Counted from the stretch's first letter, positions 33,934 to 44,506 are shown. The stretch is 64,000 nucleotides of DNA from an uncultured Pelagibacteraceae bacterium (GCA_902550805.1 CACDAL010000002.1:1-64000); one strand, 5' to 3'. Numbers and translations: made by a program. The notes: generated by a model from the sequence alone, not told the origin.

Positions 33934-34413
33934 ATGCTTAAGAAAAAAGAATTTTCTAAAATATATTTAGCTGGTCTTTTTTTATTATTAATAATAATTT
34001 CTGTGCTTGCAGCCTTAATATTTGAAAAAACAACAATCGATAATAATCAAAAAATTATTACATTAAACTTAGACACCAAAGTAGAAAAAAATCTATCTTG
34101 GAATTTTTCTACAATAAATAATTCTATGGAAGTCAAAATTGGTCAATTATATAAAATTGATTTTAATGTAGAGAATTATGGTTCTAGCAAATCGTCTGGA
34201 AAAGCTATTTATATTATTAACCCAAAACTACTAAAAAAATATTTTGTTGAAATTGACTGTTTTTGTTATAAAAAACAAACTTTGCTACCTGGTGAAAAAT
34301 CAACATACTCAATTACTTTTTATATTGATCCAAAAATGATAAGTGATTCAAAGGTTAATGATACTAAAAATATGAGTATTTCTTATACTTTTTTAGATAG
34401 TAAAAAAGGATAA
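33934..34413 (+). CDS. ctaG: Cytochrome c oxidase assembly protein CtaG/Cox11
   Basis: N-terminal TM; CFCYKKQTLLPGEKSTYSITFYIDP; cox operon context. Confidence 0.88.
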   Translation: MLKKKEFSKIYLAGLFLLLIIISVLAALIFEKTTIDNNQKIITLNLDTKVEKNLSWNFSTINNSMEVKIGQLYKIDFNVENYGSSKSSGKAIYIINPKLLKKYFVEIDCFCYKKQTLLPGEKSTYSITFYIDPKMISDSKVNDTKNMSISYTFLDSKKG

Positions 34414-34422
34414 TAGAAAAAT

Positions 34423-35790
34423 ATGAAATATGTAAGCACAAGAGATAACACAAAAGAATATAATTTTGAGAGAGTATTTATTAAAGGATTGGCAGACGAT
34501 GGAGGTCTTTATGTTCCAATATCTTTGAAAAAATATAGCACCGATGAATTGTTAGAACTCAAAAATTTAAATTATAATGAATTATCTGCCGAAATAATAA
34601 ATTTATTTTCATCAGATTTTATCTCAAAAGAAGAACTTTCGTTTTTAATTAAAAAATCTTATTCAACATTTAGAGAAAAAGAAGTTGTTAAAATCTCAAG
34701 TGTTGGAGAATTAAAATTATTAGAATTATTTCATGGACCAACATTAGCTTTTAAAGATGTGGCAATGCAATTCATTGGTAACTTGTATGAATATTATTTA
34801 AGTAAGAATGATAAGAAAATAAATATAGTTGTTGCAACTTCTGGAGATACAGGCGCGGCAGCCATAGATGCAATTAAAGGAAAATCTAATTTAAATATTT
34901 TTGTTTTGCATCCAAATAATAGAATTTCATCAGTTCAAAGAAAAATAATGACAACCGTTGAAGAGCAAAATGTTTTCAATATTGCAATAAATGGAAATTT
35001 TGATGATTGTCAAAATATTGTAAAACAAATTTTTTCTGATCTAGAATTTTCTAAATCTATAAATATGTCAGGTGTGAATTCAATCAATTGGGCAAGAATT
35101 ATTGCTCAAACAGTGTATTATTTTTTCTCATATTTTAAATTAGATAAAGAAACCGTTTCATTTTCAGTACCAACTGGAAACTTTGGAGATGTGTTTGCAG
35201 GTTATCTTGCAAAGAAAATGGGACTACCAATTGATAAATTAATTGTTGCAACGAACGAAAATGATATTTTACATAGGGCTATTTCAAAAGGAGATTATGT
35301 TTCAAGAGAAGTGAAAGAAACATCATCGCCTAGCATGGATATTCAGCTAGCAAGTAACTTTGAAAGATTAATTTATTATATAAACAATTCTGACTCTGTA
35401 AAAACAGCAGATATAATGAAAAAAATTAAGCAAAATTCTTATCAAATTGATAAATCAAATTTAGAGATAATTCAAAAGGATTTTCTATCAGAAAGTTGTA
35501 ATGAACAAGAGACTTTAGATATCATTAAAAAAAATTACGAAGAAAATAATATGATATTGGATCCACATACTGCAGTCGGAGTAGGTGCTGCAAATAAATT
35601 GTCTATTAATGATTGTGTAGTTTTATCAACTGCACATCCATGTAAATTCCCAGAAGCTACAAATAATGCGATAAATAAGAATGAAAAATTACCTGAAGAA
35701 CTTCGATATGTACTTGATAAGGATGAGAATTTTCAAGTATTGAAAAATAATGTTGAAGAAGTAAAAAACTTTATTAAAAGCAAAGTTTAA
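34423..35790 (+). CDS. thrC: Threonine synthase
   Basis: MKYVSTRDNTKEYNFERV, LFHGPTLAFKDVAMQ, ATSGDTGAAAIDA. Confidence 0.97.
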   Translation: MKYVSTRDNTKEYNFERVFIKGLADDGGLYVPISLKKYSTDELLELKNLNYNELSAEIINLFSSDFISKEELSFLIKKSYSTFREKEVVKISSVGELKLLELFHGPTLAFKDVAMQFIGNLYEYYLSKNDKKINIVVATSGDTGAAAIDAIKGKSNLNIFVLHPNNRISSVQRKIMTTVEEQNVFNIAINGNFDDCQNIVKQIFSDLEFSKSINMSGVNSINWARIIAQTVYYFFSYFKLDKETVSFSVPTGNFGDVFAGYLAKKMGLPIDKLIVATNENDILHRAISKGDYVSREVKETSSPSMDIQLASNFERLIYYINNSDSVKTADIMKKIKQNSYQIDKSNLEIIQKDFLSESCNEQETLDIIKKNYEENNMILDPHTAVGVGAANKLSINDCVVLSTAHPCKFPEATNNAINKNEKLPEELRYVLDKDENFQVLKNNVEEVKNFIKSKV

Positions 35791-36206
35791 CTAGCCGCTT
35801 CTCTAGCTATTAAATCGACTTCGTTATTTAACTTATCTGTAGAGTGCGCTTTTACCCAATTCCAGCTTATTTCAAATTCATTAGTTAAAAGATCTAATTC
35901 TGTCCAAAGTTCTTTGTTTTTAACTGGTTGTTTGTTTGCGGTTTTCCATCCATTTTTTTTCCAATTATGGATCCACTCTGTTATTCCTGACTTTACATAT
36001 TTAGAGTCTGTAAAGATTTGAATTTTGCTTCCTTTCGGGATTTTCTTTAATGCTTTTATTGGAGCAAGTAATTCCATCTGATTGTTGGTGGTATTTTTTT
36101 TACTTCCTTTAATTTTAGTTTTTTTTCCATCATTGATAATTATTGCTGCCCACCCACCATTGCCTGGATTTTTTAAGCAAGATCCATCAGTATAAATTTT
36201 AATCAT
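35787..36206 (-). CDS. rnhA: Ribonuclease HI
   Basis: IYTDGSCLKNPGNGGWAA, NNQMELLAPIKAL, FTDSKYVKSGI. Confidence 0.97.
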   Translation of the reverse strand: MIKIYTDGSCLKNPGNGGWAAIIINDGKKTKIKGSKKNTTNNQMELLAPIKALKKIPKGSKIQIFTDSKYVKSGITEWIHNWKKNGWKTANKQPVKNKELWTELDLLTNEFEISWNWVKAHSTDKLNNEVDLIAREAAS

Positions 36207-37186
36207 TATTTTATATAGTCCTTAAAAGAATATAGATTACTGTGAAAAGTTAATTTTTGAATATATTCTCTTGGATCTTTTATTTTTATTATAGCGCTTT
36301 TAGGTGTGTTCAAATAATCAAAAGATCTAGTGAGCAAATATCTTAATGCTGAACCTCTGCATAAAACATTAAAACTATTTTTTTCTGCAAGTGTTAATTT
36401 TCTTAGAGATTGATATCCCTTTAAAAGTTTTGATGATTTTTCTTTATCTAAAACAAATGAACTTTTTTTTTTTTTAAAACAAAGTGCATTTATACAAGTT
36501 GCCAGTTCATAGGCTAAAAAATCAGTAGAAGAGAAATAGAAATCTATAAAGCCATAAAAACGTTTTTTATAAAAAAATATATTATCAATAAATAAATCGC
36601 TGTGGATTATTCCTAATGGAAGTTTGTTGGGCCATTTTTTATTAATATATTTTAGTTCATTCCCCATATTACCAACTAAATTCTTAGATAGCTTATTAAT
36701 TTTACTATCAATTTTATTAAGCAATGGTTTCCAGGAATTTATACCTACAGAGTTTTTTCTAAATAATTTTATTTTTTTTGACACAATATGAAGTTTTGCA
36801 ATATTTTTACCTACCTTATAACAATCATTGATGTTTAATTGCTTTTTATCTTTTCCTTCCAAAAATGAAACAATACATGCATTTTTATTTTTCAATTTAA
36901 AGATATAACTCCCTTTTTTATTTCTAATTGGGTTTGGACACTTAATTTTTAATTTTGAAAGTTTTAACATTAGTTTCATAAAAAAAGTGAGGTCATTATA
37001 TTTACAACCTCCATGAATTCTTTTTTCAAAAATTGTTAAAATATATTTAGTATTTTTAGTTCGAATTAAATAGTTAGTATTTTCAATACCTTTTTTAATA
37101 CCTTTAAATTTTTTTATTTTTCCTAAATTAAATTGATCTTCAATATAAGAAATATCATTAGTGTTTATTTTTGTAAAAACGGCCAT
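36206..37186 (-). CDS. thrB: Homoserine kinase (APH-type ThrB)
   Basis: GIENTNYLIRT, LGIIHSDLFIDNIFF, GFIDFYF. Confidence 0.92.
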   Translation of the reverse strand: MAVFTKINTNDISYIEDQFNLGKIKKFKGIKKGIENTNYLIRTKNTKYILTIFEKRIHGGCKYNDLTFFMKLMLKLSKLKIKCPNPIRNKKGSYIFKLKNKNACIVSFLEGKDKKQLNINDCYKVGKNIAKLHIVSKKIKLFRKNSVGINSWKPLLNKIDSKINKLSKNLVGNMGNELKYINKKWPNKLPLGIIHSDLFIDNIFFYKKRFYGFIDFYFSSTDFLAYELATCINALCFKKKKSSFVLDKEKSSKLLKGYQSLRKLTLAEKNSFNVLCRGSALRYLLTRSFDYLNTPKSAIIKIKDPREYIQKLTFHSNLYSFKDYIK

Positions 37187-38130
37187 TAATTTAATTTTCC
37201 TGGAATTTTAAAAGTTATATCTTCTTTTACTATTTCTACTTCTTCTATTTCTACAGTAAATTCTTTTTTTAATTTATTTATAAATTTTTCAACCAATACT
37301 TCTGGGGCAGAAGCTCCTGATGAGATGCCTATGGTCTTACAATTAGCAATTTCGTCAAAAGGAATTGCGCTTTCAGAGTGAATGAGCTCAGATTTTGAAC
37401 ATCCATTTTTTTTTGCTACCTCAACCAAACGGACTGAGTTTGAGGAGTTTCTACTTCCAAGTACAAAAAACATTTGACAATTCATTGCAATTTTTTTTAC
37501 TGCAGCCTGTCTATTCGTAGTCGCATAACAAATGTCGTCTTTTTTGGGCTCATAAATATTTGGAAATTTTGATTTTAAAACATTTATAATGTCTCTGGTA
37601 TCATCTACCGATAAAGTTGTTTGAGTTATATAGGCTAAATTTTTATTATTCTTATTTGAATAATTTTTAGCATCTTCGAGATTTTCAATTAGATCAATAC
37701 TTTCTTTTGGTAATTGTCCCATTGTTCCAATTACTTCCGGATGGTTTTTGTGCCCAATTAGCAAAACTTTAATACCTTTTTTTGATAAATTTTCAGCTTC
37801 CCTATGAACTTTGGAAACCAGTGGACATGTAGCATCAATATAAGTCATGTTTAAATTTAAAGCTTCTTTTGGAACTGATTTAGGAACTCCATGAGCGGAA
37901 AAAATAACTGGTCTAGTTTTATCTTCTATTTCTTCTAACTCTTCCACAAAAATTGCACCAATTTTTTTTAAACTATCAACCACGTGTTTATTATGAACAA
38001 TTTCATGCCTGATATAAACAGGAGCCCCATATTTATCCAAGCTTTTTTTTACAATTTCAATTGCTCTGTCAACTCCCGCACAAAATCCTCTTGGAGCAGC
38101 TAACAAAATTTTCAAATTTTTATTTTCCAT
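37186..38130 (-). CDS. ispH: 4-hydroxy-3-methylbut-2-enyl diphosphate reductase
   Basis: LAAPRGFCAGVDRAIEIV, YIRHEIVHNKHVV, FSAHGVP, DATCPLVSKVH. Confidence 0.98.
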   Translation of the reverse strand: MENKNLKILLAAPRGFCAGVDRAIEIVKKSLDKYGAPVYIRHEIVHNKHVVDSLKKIGAIFVEELEEIEDKTRPVIFSAHGVPKSVPKEALNLNMTYIDATCPLVSKVHREAENLSKKGIKVLLIGHKNHPEVIGTMGQLPKESIDLIENLEDAKNYSNKNNKNLAYITQTTLSVDDTRDIINVLKSKFPNIYEPKKDDICYATTNRQAAVKKIAMNCQMFFVLGSRNSSNSVRLVEVAKKNGCSKSELIHSESAIPFDEIANCKTIGISSGASAPEVLVEKFINKLKKEFTVEIEEVEIVKEDITFKIPGKLN

Positions 38131-39013
38131 TTTTTTCTAATAAATATTCGAGCAATATATGCGGAAAGGTTAAAGACGCCAATCCAATAAAAATAACTTT
38201 ATAAATTGAGTCATTTAATTCATTGTAATTATTTAAAAAATATAAAGCAAAAAAATAGGCAATAATTGTAACAATTGTAAGAGGTAATGCTTTTCTTAAA
38301 AAAATTGGAAAACCTTTCTTTATATTATTATTTATTTTTTGGATTAATGAAATTGAATGTCTAACCGAATGTAAGAAGCAGAAATAAATAGTAAAAGCAA
38401 GAATAGGATTGAAAAAATAATTTATTATTAGAACTGATAAAAAATCCATTAATAAAAGAGATTTGGCATCGAAACTTTTTTTTAAAGATAAAAATAAGTT
38501 TGAAACAAAACTTAAAAAGATAAATAAATATAAAATCTCATTATTTATTAAAAAATTTTTAGATATTTCAAAATTTAAAGATTGAAAAATTAATAAAGTT
38601 TCATGTTTATGAAATAATAAAGGTGACACTATTACTAGAGAACCTTTTAAAAAATAAATTAATTCAAGATTTTTATTTTTATTTATAAATTCCGAATCTT
38701 CTTTACCAAAATGAAAAGAGGAAATGATTAAAAATAAACATAATAAAAATTTAGGAAATAAAAACCAGAAAAAAATTGTTATTAATCCAATTAGCAAATA
38801 TCCAAAATAAAAAGAAAATGATGATTTAAATCCTAAAATTTTTATCAATTTTTTACCCTTTATATGATCTAGAGCTCCATGCGATATACCAATTGTTAAG
38901 ATTAAAAATAAAGAAACTATTAGTAAACTGTTAGTTCTTAAATATTCAATACCAGATATTAATATGCATAAGTTAAAAAAAATTAAAGAATGGTAATAGT
39001 TTATTTTTGTCAT
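38120..39013 (-). CDS. blh: Brp/Blh family beta-carotene 15,15'-dioxygenase
   Basis: GISHGALDHIKG, SSFHFGKEDSE; downstream of crtY. Confidence 0.88.
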   Translation of the reverse strand: MTKINYYHSLIFFNLCILISGIEYLRTNSLLIVSLFLILTIGISHGALDHIKGKKLIKILGFKSSFSFYFGYLLIGLITIFFWFLFPKFLLCLFLIISSFHFGKEDSEFINKNKNLELIYFLKGSLVIVSPLLFHKHETLLIFQSLNFEISKNFLINNEILYLFIFLSFVSNLFLSLKKSFDAKSLLLMDFLSVLIINYFFNPILAFTIYFCFLHSVRHSISLIQKINNNIKKGFPIFLRKALPLTIVTIIAYFFALYFLNNYNELNDSIYKVIFIGLASLTFPHILLEYLLEKNGK

Positions 39014-39014
39014 T

Positions 39015-40085
39015 CTATTTCTTAAATAGTGCTTTTATAAAAATCCACTTTGGCATCTTTAATATAATTGAAAAATCTTCAATAATATTACTTTTGTTAG
39101 ATAGAAATTTTATAACAGTGTTTGCTGAACCATCAAACATTTTAAAAAATATATTGGGCATTTTTTCAGGATTTTTTTTTAAAACACTTAAAAATATTTT
39201 ATCCAAAAATTTATATTTTTTATTTATCTCAAATGTTTTTGTATTAGCAATATTATCGATATTTTCTCTTATATATTTACTGTGTTCTTGTATATTTAGA
39301 AATGTATAACCAGTACTTAATCTTGTCATACCACCAGCTGTACCAATATTTATTTTATTTTTCTCTTTAATATTTGATGGATAAAATAAAGGTATAGCCC
39401 CTTGTTCTTTATATTTTATCTTATAATTTTTTATATTTAATTGATTTTCAATGTAATTTTTAATTTGAATATCATAATCTTTTATTGATTCATTATTTAT
39501 TTTAGATAACCAAGTGGTCTCAACTAAAGCCTTATTTTTTTCGAAAGGAAGTGTATAAAAAAAGTGGACACTATCTCTTTGATCACAATCGAAATCCATT
39601 AAATTAAAAATACTTTCGTCAAAAAAGTTATTTTTGGTTTCAATTTCCACACCACAAAAATGTTGCCAAAGCTTATTTTTATCATCATTAAGTTCAGGAA
39701 CACTATTGAAAATAATAGAACTATTTACATTTATATCGTTAATGTTTTTAAAAAAACTAATTTTTTTATTTTTTTTTAACTTGTTGTTTATTTTTTCATA
39801 AAATAAACCACTATCTATTGTTTGATAGGGAAAACTATTGCATTCGAGATGCTTGCTTTGGGAAAGAATGTTGATAGAAAAGTTTTCCCAACTTTTTTTT
39901 ACACAATCTTCAAAATTGTGAGGTATGATTTTCCAAAAAGACCAAGTTTTGTCTCTTTTGTATTCACTTCTTGGTTCTATAATCGCTAAAGTTTTATTTT
40001 CTAACTTTTTATGAATTTCTAATTCATAAGCTAAAGATAGGCCAGCACAACCTCCGCCAAAAATTATATAATCAAAGTCTTTCAT
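39015..40085 (-). CDS. crtY: Lycopene cyclase
   Basis: FDYIIFGGGCAGLSLAYEL, DKTWSFW, GTAGGMTRLSTGYTFLNIQ. Confidence 0.93.
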   Translation of the reverse strand: MKDFDYIIFGGGCAGLSLAYELEIHKKLENKTLAIIEPRSEYKRDKTWSFWKIIPHNFEDCVKKSWENFSINILSQSKHLECNSFPYQTIDSGLFYEKINNKLKKNKKISFFKNINDINVNSSIIFNSVPELNDDKNKLWQHFCGVEIETKNNFFDESIFNLMDFDCDQRDSVHFFYTLPFEKNKALVETTWLSKINNESIKDYDIQIKNYIENQLNIKNYKIKYKEQGAIPLFYPSNIKEKNKINIGTAGGMTRLSTGYTFLNIQEHSKYIRENIDNIANTKTFEINKKYKFLDKIFLSVLKKNPEKMPNIFFKMFDGSANTVIKFLSNKSNIIEDFSIILKMPKWIFIKALFKK

Positions 40086-40923
40086 TTAAGTTAATTTCTT
40101 CATTTATTATTTGATGTTCTTCATATCTAAGATGATCTTGAGGTTTTATCAATGATAGTCTTATTAGGTCATATAAAGATAAAACTGTTTGAATTATTTT
40201 TCCAATATTATTTACATAAATTTTTCCTGAATTATTATAATTTTCAATATTTTTTTGTTTAAGGATTTTATTACCGATTTGCCTATACACTCTTCTTGAA
40301 ACCAATATAGCGAAACGAAAACTGAATGGGATTTCTTTAATAGATGCAAATGAACTTTCATAAAATAAATCAGAAAATTTTATATTTTCTTTTATTGATT
40401 CAAAATTATGAGATATATAAGATCTGTTATTTCTTTCATCTTCCACAACATCCCTAGAAATATTTGTTAGTTGCATTGCTATCCCTAAATCAATTGCAGA
40501 TTTTAGAGCATTTTTGCTTTGAACATTTAAAATTTTTGCCATCATCAAACCAACAGTTCCGGCCACTCTATAAGAATAAATTAACAAATCTTTTTTTGAA
40601 TTTAATAGTACTTTTTCTTTTAAGTCAGATTCAACACCATCAAATAAATCATTAATTATTTTTGTAGAAATTTCAAAACGGTCAATTAAATCCCACATTT
40701 CTTTAATTAAGGGGTTATTAAAATTTTTATTATTAAAGCTTTGCTTAAAATCTAAAAATTTTTTTTTTTTAACATCTAATTCACCAATTTCATCAGCTAT
40801 GTTATCTAAGGTTCTACAAAAGTCATACAAGTTGGAACATTTTAAATAAGTTTTTTTTGGTAAAAAAAATCCAGCCCAATTAAAAGATTTTGCATATATT
40901 GACAGGTAGTTGTTATTAGACAT
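40072..40923 (-). CDS. crtB: Phytoene synthase
   Basis: FYDFCRTLDNIADE-like start LYDFCRTLDNIADEI, GIAMQLTNISRDVVEDERNNRSYI. Confidence 0.95.
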   Translation of the reverse strand: MSNNNYLSIYAKSFNWAGFFLPKKTYLKCSNLYDFCRTLDNIADEIGELDVKKKKFLDFKQSFNNKNFNNPLIKEMWDLIDRFEISTKIINDLFDGVESDLKEKVLLNSKKDLLIYSYRVAGTVGLMMAKILNVQSKNALKSAIDLGIAMQLTNISRDVVEDERNNRSYISHNFESIKENIKFSDLFYESSFASIKEIPFSFRFAILVSRRVYRQIGNKILKQKNIENYNNSGKIYVNNIGKIIQTVLSLYDLIRLSLIKPQDHLRYEEHQIINEEINLNERL

Positions 40924-42380
40924 TATAATATTTTATCTAGTACTTTAGCGGAAGATAACACGCCAGGAATGCCTGCGCCAGGATGTGTTCCAGCTCCAAC
41001 AAAATAAAGACCATCATAAACTTCTGATTTGTTATGAAATCTAAAGTAAGCAGATTGAGAAAATTTTGGTTGAATTGAAAAGCCAGAGCCGTATTTTGTG
41101 TTCAACTCTTTTTCAAAATAATCTGGAGTTAAATAAAAATCTTCAACAATATTATCTTTAAGATTTGGTAGTAAACTTTTCTCCATTTTATCTACTACTA
41201 GGTTTTTAAGCTTTTCACCTTCTATTGACCAATCTATGCCAGATTGATTATTAGGCACAGGCACAAGTACATAAAAACAATCATTTCCTTCTGGCGCCAT
41301 TGATTTATCAGTAGCCGTAGGTCTATGCAGGTAATAGCTGATATCGTTATTTAATTTTTTTTTATCAAATATATCTTCTAGGTGTTCTTTATATTTATCA
41401 CCAAATTTAATAGTGTGATGTTCTACATCTTCGTATATTTTTTTGGTACCAAAATAATATACAAACAGACCCATTGAATATTCCATACGTTTCATTTTCC
41501 AATTAAAGAACACATTTAATTGTTTGGCCTCGGCAAGTTTTGAGTAAACTCCTGGTGGATCTGCATTACATATTACATTGTCAGCGCTTATTTCATTATT
41601 ATTTTCTAACTTAACACCAGTTATTTTATTATTTATTGAAATTATATTTGTAACCTCTTGTCCTTTTATAATATTAATATTTTCTTCTACCATTAATTTT
41701 TCCATACCGTTAATAATTTGTCCCGTACCACCCATTGAATAATGGACACCCCATTTTTTTTCTAAGTATAAAATTAAACCGTATATTGAGGTTGTGGTAA
41801 AAGGATTTCCTCCAACTAACAATGGATGCATGCTTAGCAACTTTCTTAATTTTTCATTTTCAATAAAAGTAGCTACAAGCGAGTAAACAGACTTATAACT
41901 TTTTAAATTTAATAAGGCTGGTATTTGTTTCATCATAAAAAAAGGTTTATTAAATGGAACTTCCGAAAGTTCTGTAAAACCTTTATTAAATATTTTTTTA
42001 GTAAAATTTATTAAATTTTCATAACCTACAACATCATCTTCATTTATTTTTTTTATTTGATCTTTCATTTCTTGTTCGTTTCCAGAGTAATTAAACTCCA
42101 ATCCATCTTCAAAAATAAATCTATACCAGGTGTTTAGTGCTTTTATTTCTATATAATTTTTAGGATTTTTATTAAATAGTTGAAATAATTCGTTGATAAG
42201 ATGTGGCGCGGTAATGACAGTGGGTCCAGCATCAAAGGTAAATCCATTTTTTTTAAAAACTCTAGCTCTGCCCCCTAGGTCTTTATGCTTTTCGATAAGA
42301 GTTACCTTATGATTTTTAGCTTTTAATCTTAGAGCTGCTGCCATTCCACCAAAACCAGAACCTATAACTACCGAATTCAT
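40923..42380 (-). CDS. crtI: Phytoene desaturase
   Basis: VVIGSGFGGMAAALRL, GGRARVFKKNGFTFDAGPTVIT, VGAGTHPGAGIPGVLSSAK. Confidence 0.97.
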   Translation of the reverse strand: MNSVVIGSGFGGMAAALRLKAKNHKVTLIEKHKDLGGRARVFKKNGFTFDAGPTVITAPHLINELFQLFNKNPKNYIEIKALNTWYRFIFEDGLEFNYSGNEQEMKDQIKKINEDDVVGYENLINFTKKIFNKGFTELSEVPFNKPFFMMKQIPALLNLKSYKSVYSLVATFIENEKLRKLLSMHPLLVGGNPFTTTSIYGLILYLEKKWGVHYSMGGTGQIINGMEKLMVEENINIIKGQEVTNIISINNKITGVKLENNNEISADNVICNADPPGVYSKLAEAKQLNVFFNWKMKRMEYSMGLFVYYFGTKKIYEDVEHHTIKFGDKYKEHLEDIFDKKKLNNDISYYLHRPTATDKSMAPEGNDCFYVLVPVPNNQSGIDWSIEGEKLKNLVVDKMEKSLLPNLKDNIVEDFYLTPDYFEKELNTKYGSGFSIQPKFSQSAYFRFHNKSEVYDGLYFVGAGTHPGAGIPGVLSSAKVLDKIL

Positions 42381-42434
42381 TACGGATAATTTTATATTAT
42401 TTTTTAGAAAAGTAACGAAATTATCTTTATTATC

Positions 42435-42968
42435 TTAAGAATTAATTTTTTTTAGTTGAGATTTCGTTTCTTCAAGGTTTTTTTCAAATATGTTATCCAA
42501 TTTGTTTTTATCAACCGAAGTGGCAATTATTTTTTTTACAGAGTCCACCGCTATTCTAATTGAAGTGTCTTTTATTTCTTTAATAGCGGATTCTTTCATT
42601 TGGTTAATTTTTGTTTGAGCTAGACTTTTCTTAATTTCGGCGGACTTATGAAACCTATCATTCATTTCAATTATTAATTTTTCAGATTCATTTTTCGCTT
42701 GATTTAATATTTTTTTCTTCTCCGAATTAGCTGTGTCCAATTTATTTTGAGCGTTATCTAAAATTTTTTTTGATTCTATTCTTAATTTTTCACTTTCATT
42801 AATCTCATTTTTTATGTCCAAGATCATTTTGCTTAGCAAGTTATTTATATTTTGTGGAATTTTAAAATAAATCAATACTCCAAAAAAAATAACAAAAGAT
42901 ACAGCTACCCAAAATGTTGCATCAAATTCCATCTTGTTTTTCCTTATTTTTTCTAGATCGATCTTCAA
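42435..42968 (-). CDS. atpF: ATP synthase F0 subunit b
   Basis: N-terminal TM, long charged helix; F0 operon position. Confidence 0.9.
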   Translation of the reverse strand: MKIDLEKIRKNKMEFDATFWVAVSFVIFFGVLIYFKIPQNINNLLSKMILDIKNEINESEKLRIESKKILDNAQNKLDTANSEKKKILNQAKNESEKLIIEMNDRFHKSAEIKKSLAQTKINQMKESAIKEIKDTSIRIAVDSVKKIIATSVDKNKLDNIFEKNLEETKSQLKKINS

Positions 42969-43512
42969 CTATTGCCGATATGCTGCTATTGTTTACTTCC
43001 TCACCAATTAATTGTTTTATTAATTCTGAAGAAGTTTCAATGGCAATTTTTCTTATTTTAACTTCTGATCCGTTTTTAAGTTTACTAATTTCCTTTTCAG
43101 TTGTGGCAATCTCTTCATCGATATCTTTCTCTAATGCAATTCTTTTTTTATTAATATCGTTCAATACTTTTTTTCTTGCTTCGTTAAAGATATTTTTGGC
43201 TTCAACTTTGCTTGATAAAATAATTTTTTCAAATTGTTTTACTTTATCTTCGCTTTCTTCTCTTTGTTTTTCTGCAGTTTCTATATTCTCTAAAATTTGT
43301 GACTTTCTAGTTTCCAAATTATCACTAATCTTAGGTAAAACTAGTTTCGATAAAATTATATATAAAATACCAAAAGTTAGAACTAACCAAACTATTTGTG
43401 AAAACCAAAATTCAGGGTTTAACTGAGGCATACCACCACTTTCAGCACTGTTTGCTGAACTTAAAACCAAAAAGCTTAAACTAAATGTTTGAAAAATTAT
43501 TTTTTTCAACAT
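42922..43512 (-). CDS. atpG: ATP synthase F0 subunit b'
   Basis: GGMPQLNPEFWFSQIVWLVLTFGILYIILSKLVLPKI; 47-bp overlap with atpF. Confidence 0.9.
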   Translation of the reverse strand: MLKKIIFQTFSLSFLVLSSANSAESGGMPQLNPEFWFSQIVWLVLTFGILYIILSKLVLPKISDNLETRKSQILENIETAEKQREESEDKVKQFEKIILSSKVEAKNIFNEARKKVLNDINKKRIALEKDIDEEIATTEKEISKLKNGSEVKIRKIAIETSSELIKQLIGEEVNNSSISAIVEDRSRKNKEKQDGI

Positions 43513-43515
43513 TAA

Positions 43516-43743
43516 CTAAAAAGCAAATAGTATAATCAATGCAACTACTAGACCAAATAATCCAGTTGCCTCTGCTAAAGCAAATCCTAATAGCAAATTA
43601 GGGAATTGTTTTTGTGCTGCAGAAGGATTTCTCATTGCGCCCGAAAGATAATTACCAAAGATAATTCCTATTCCAACACCAGCTCCCGCTAAAGCTATAG
43701 CTGCAAGACCTGCTCCTATCATTTTTGCTGCTTCTAATTCCAT
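43516..43743 (-). CDS. atpE: ATP synthase F0 subunit c
   Basis: AAKMIGAGLAAIALAGAGVGIGIIFG, LLGFALAEATGLFGLVVALIILF. Confidence 0.98.
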   Translation of the reverse strand: MELEAAKMIGAGLAAIALAGAGVGIGIIFGNYLSGAMRNPSAAQKQFPNLLLGFALAEATGLFGLVVALIILFAF

Positions 43744-43762
43744 TATTTCCTCCTTTTGTTAA

Positions 43763-44497
43763 TTAATGGTGTAAATTTAATGCATCATTTAAATAGATGC
43801 ATGTTAAAATTGCAAAAACATATGCTTGAAGAAAAGCAACTAGTATCTCCAAACCCGTTAATGCAACAGAAAAACTTAGTGGAAGCCATCCACCAACTAT
43901 TCCAAGACTTATAACAAAACCTCCAAATACCTTCATCATTGTATGGCCCGCCATCATATTGGCAAATAAACGTACTGATAAACTTATTGGTCTGCTTAAA
44001 TAAGAAATAATTTCAATTACCACAATCAAGGGAAGCAAAACCATTGGAACACCACTTGGAACAAAAAGTTTTAAGTATCCCAATCCATGTTTGGTAAAAC
44101 CAATTATTGTAACTCCAACGAAAATAAATGCCGCTAAAACAAATGTAACAATGATATGGCTTGTTACGGTAAAAGAGTAAGGTATCATCCCAAACATGTT
44201 GCAAAATAATACAAACATGAAGAGTGAAAATATAAAAGAAAAATAAGGTTTAGCTTTAGATCCTGCTGTATCACTTATCATTTTTGATACAAATGAATAA
44301 CTGAGTTCTGCTAATAGTTGTATCTTGTCTGGTATCAATGATTTTTTTTTAGCACCTAAATTAAAAATAATTAGGATAGCTAAAGAACTAATAACCATAA
44401 ACAAACTTGCATTTGTAAATGAAATATCTACTTCGCCTAATTTTATTTCAGGACCAATTCGATAAACTTTGAATTGGTACATTGGATTTGCTGCCAT
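43763..44497 (-). CDS. atpB: ATP synthase F0 subunit a
   Basis: ISLSVRLFANMMAGH, LEILVAFLQAYVFAILTCIYLNDA. Confidence 0.98.
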   Translation of the reverse strand: MAANPMYQFKVYRIGPEIKLGEVDISFTNASLFMVISSLAILIIFNLGAKKKSLIPDKIQLLAELSYSFVSKMISDTAGSKAKPYFSFIFSLFMFVLFCNMFGMIPYSFTVTSHIIVTFVLAAFIFVGVTIIGFTKHGLGYLKLFVPSGVPMVLLPLIVVIEIISYLSRPISLSVRLFANMMAGHTMMKVFGGFVISLGIVGGWLPLSFSVALTGLEILVAFLQAYVFAILTCIYLNDALNLHH

Positions 44498-44506
44498 TTA
44501 CTATTA

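Noticed and set aside
37186-42380. Expected proteorhodopsin gene next to the retinal-biosynthesis cluster
   Set aside because: No ORF in the window resembles a microbial rhodopsin; it must be elsewhere or absent.
42914-43426. 170-aa plus-strand ORF antisense to atpF/b'
   Set aside because: Antisense shadow of the overlapping b/b' genes.
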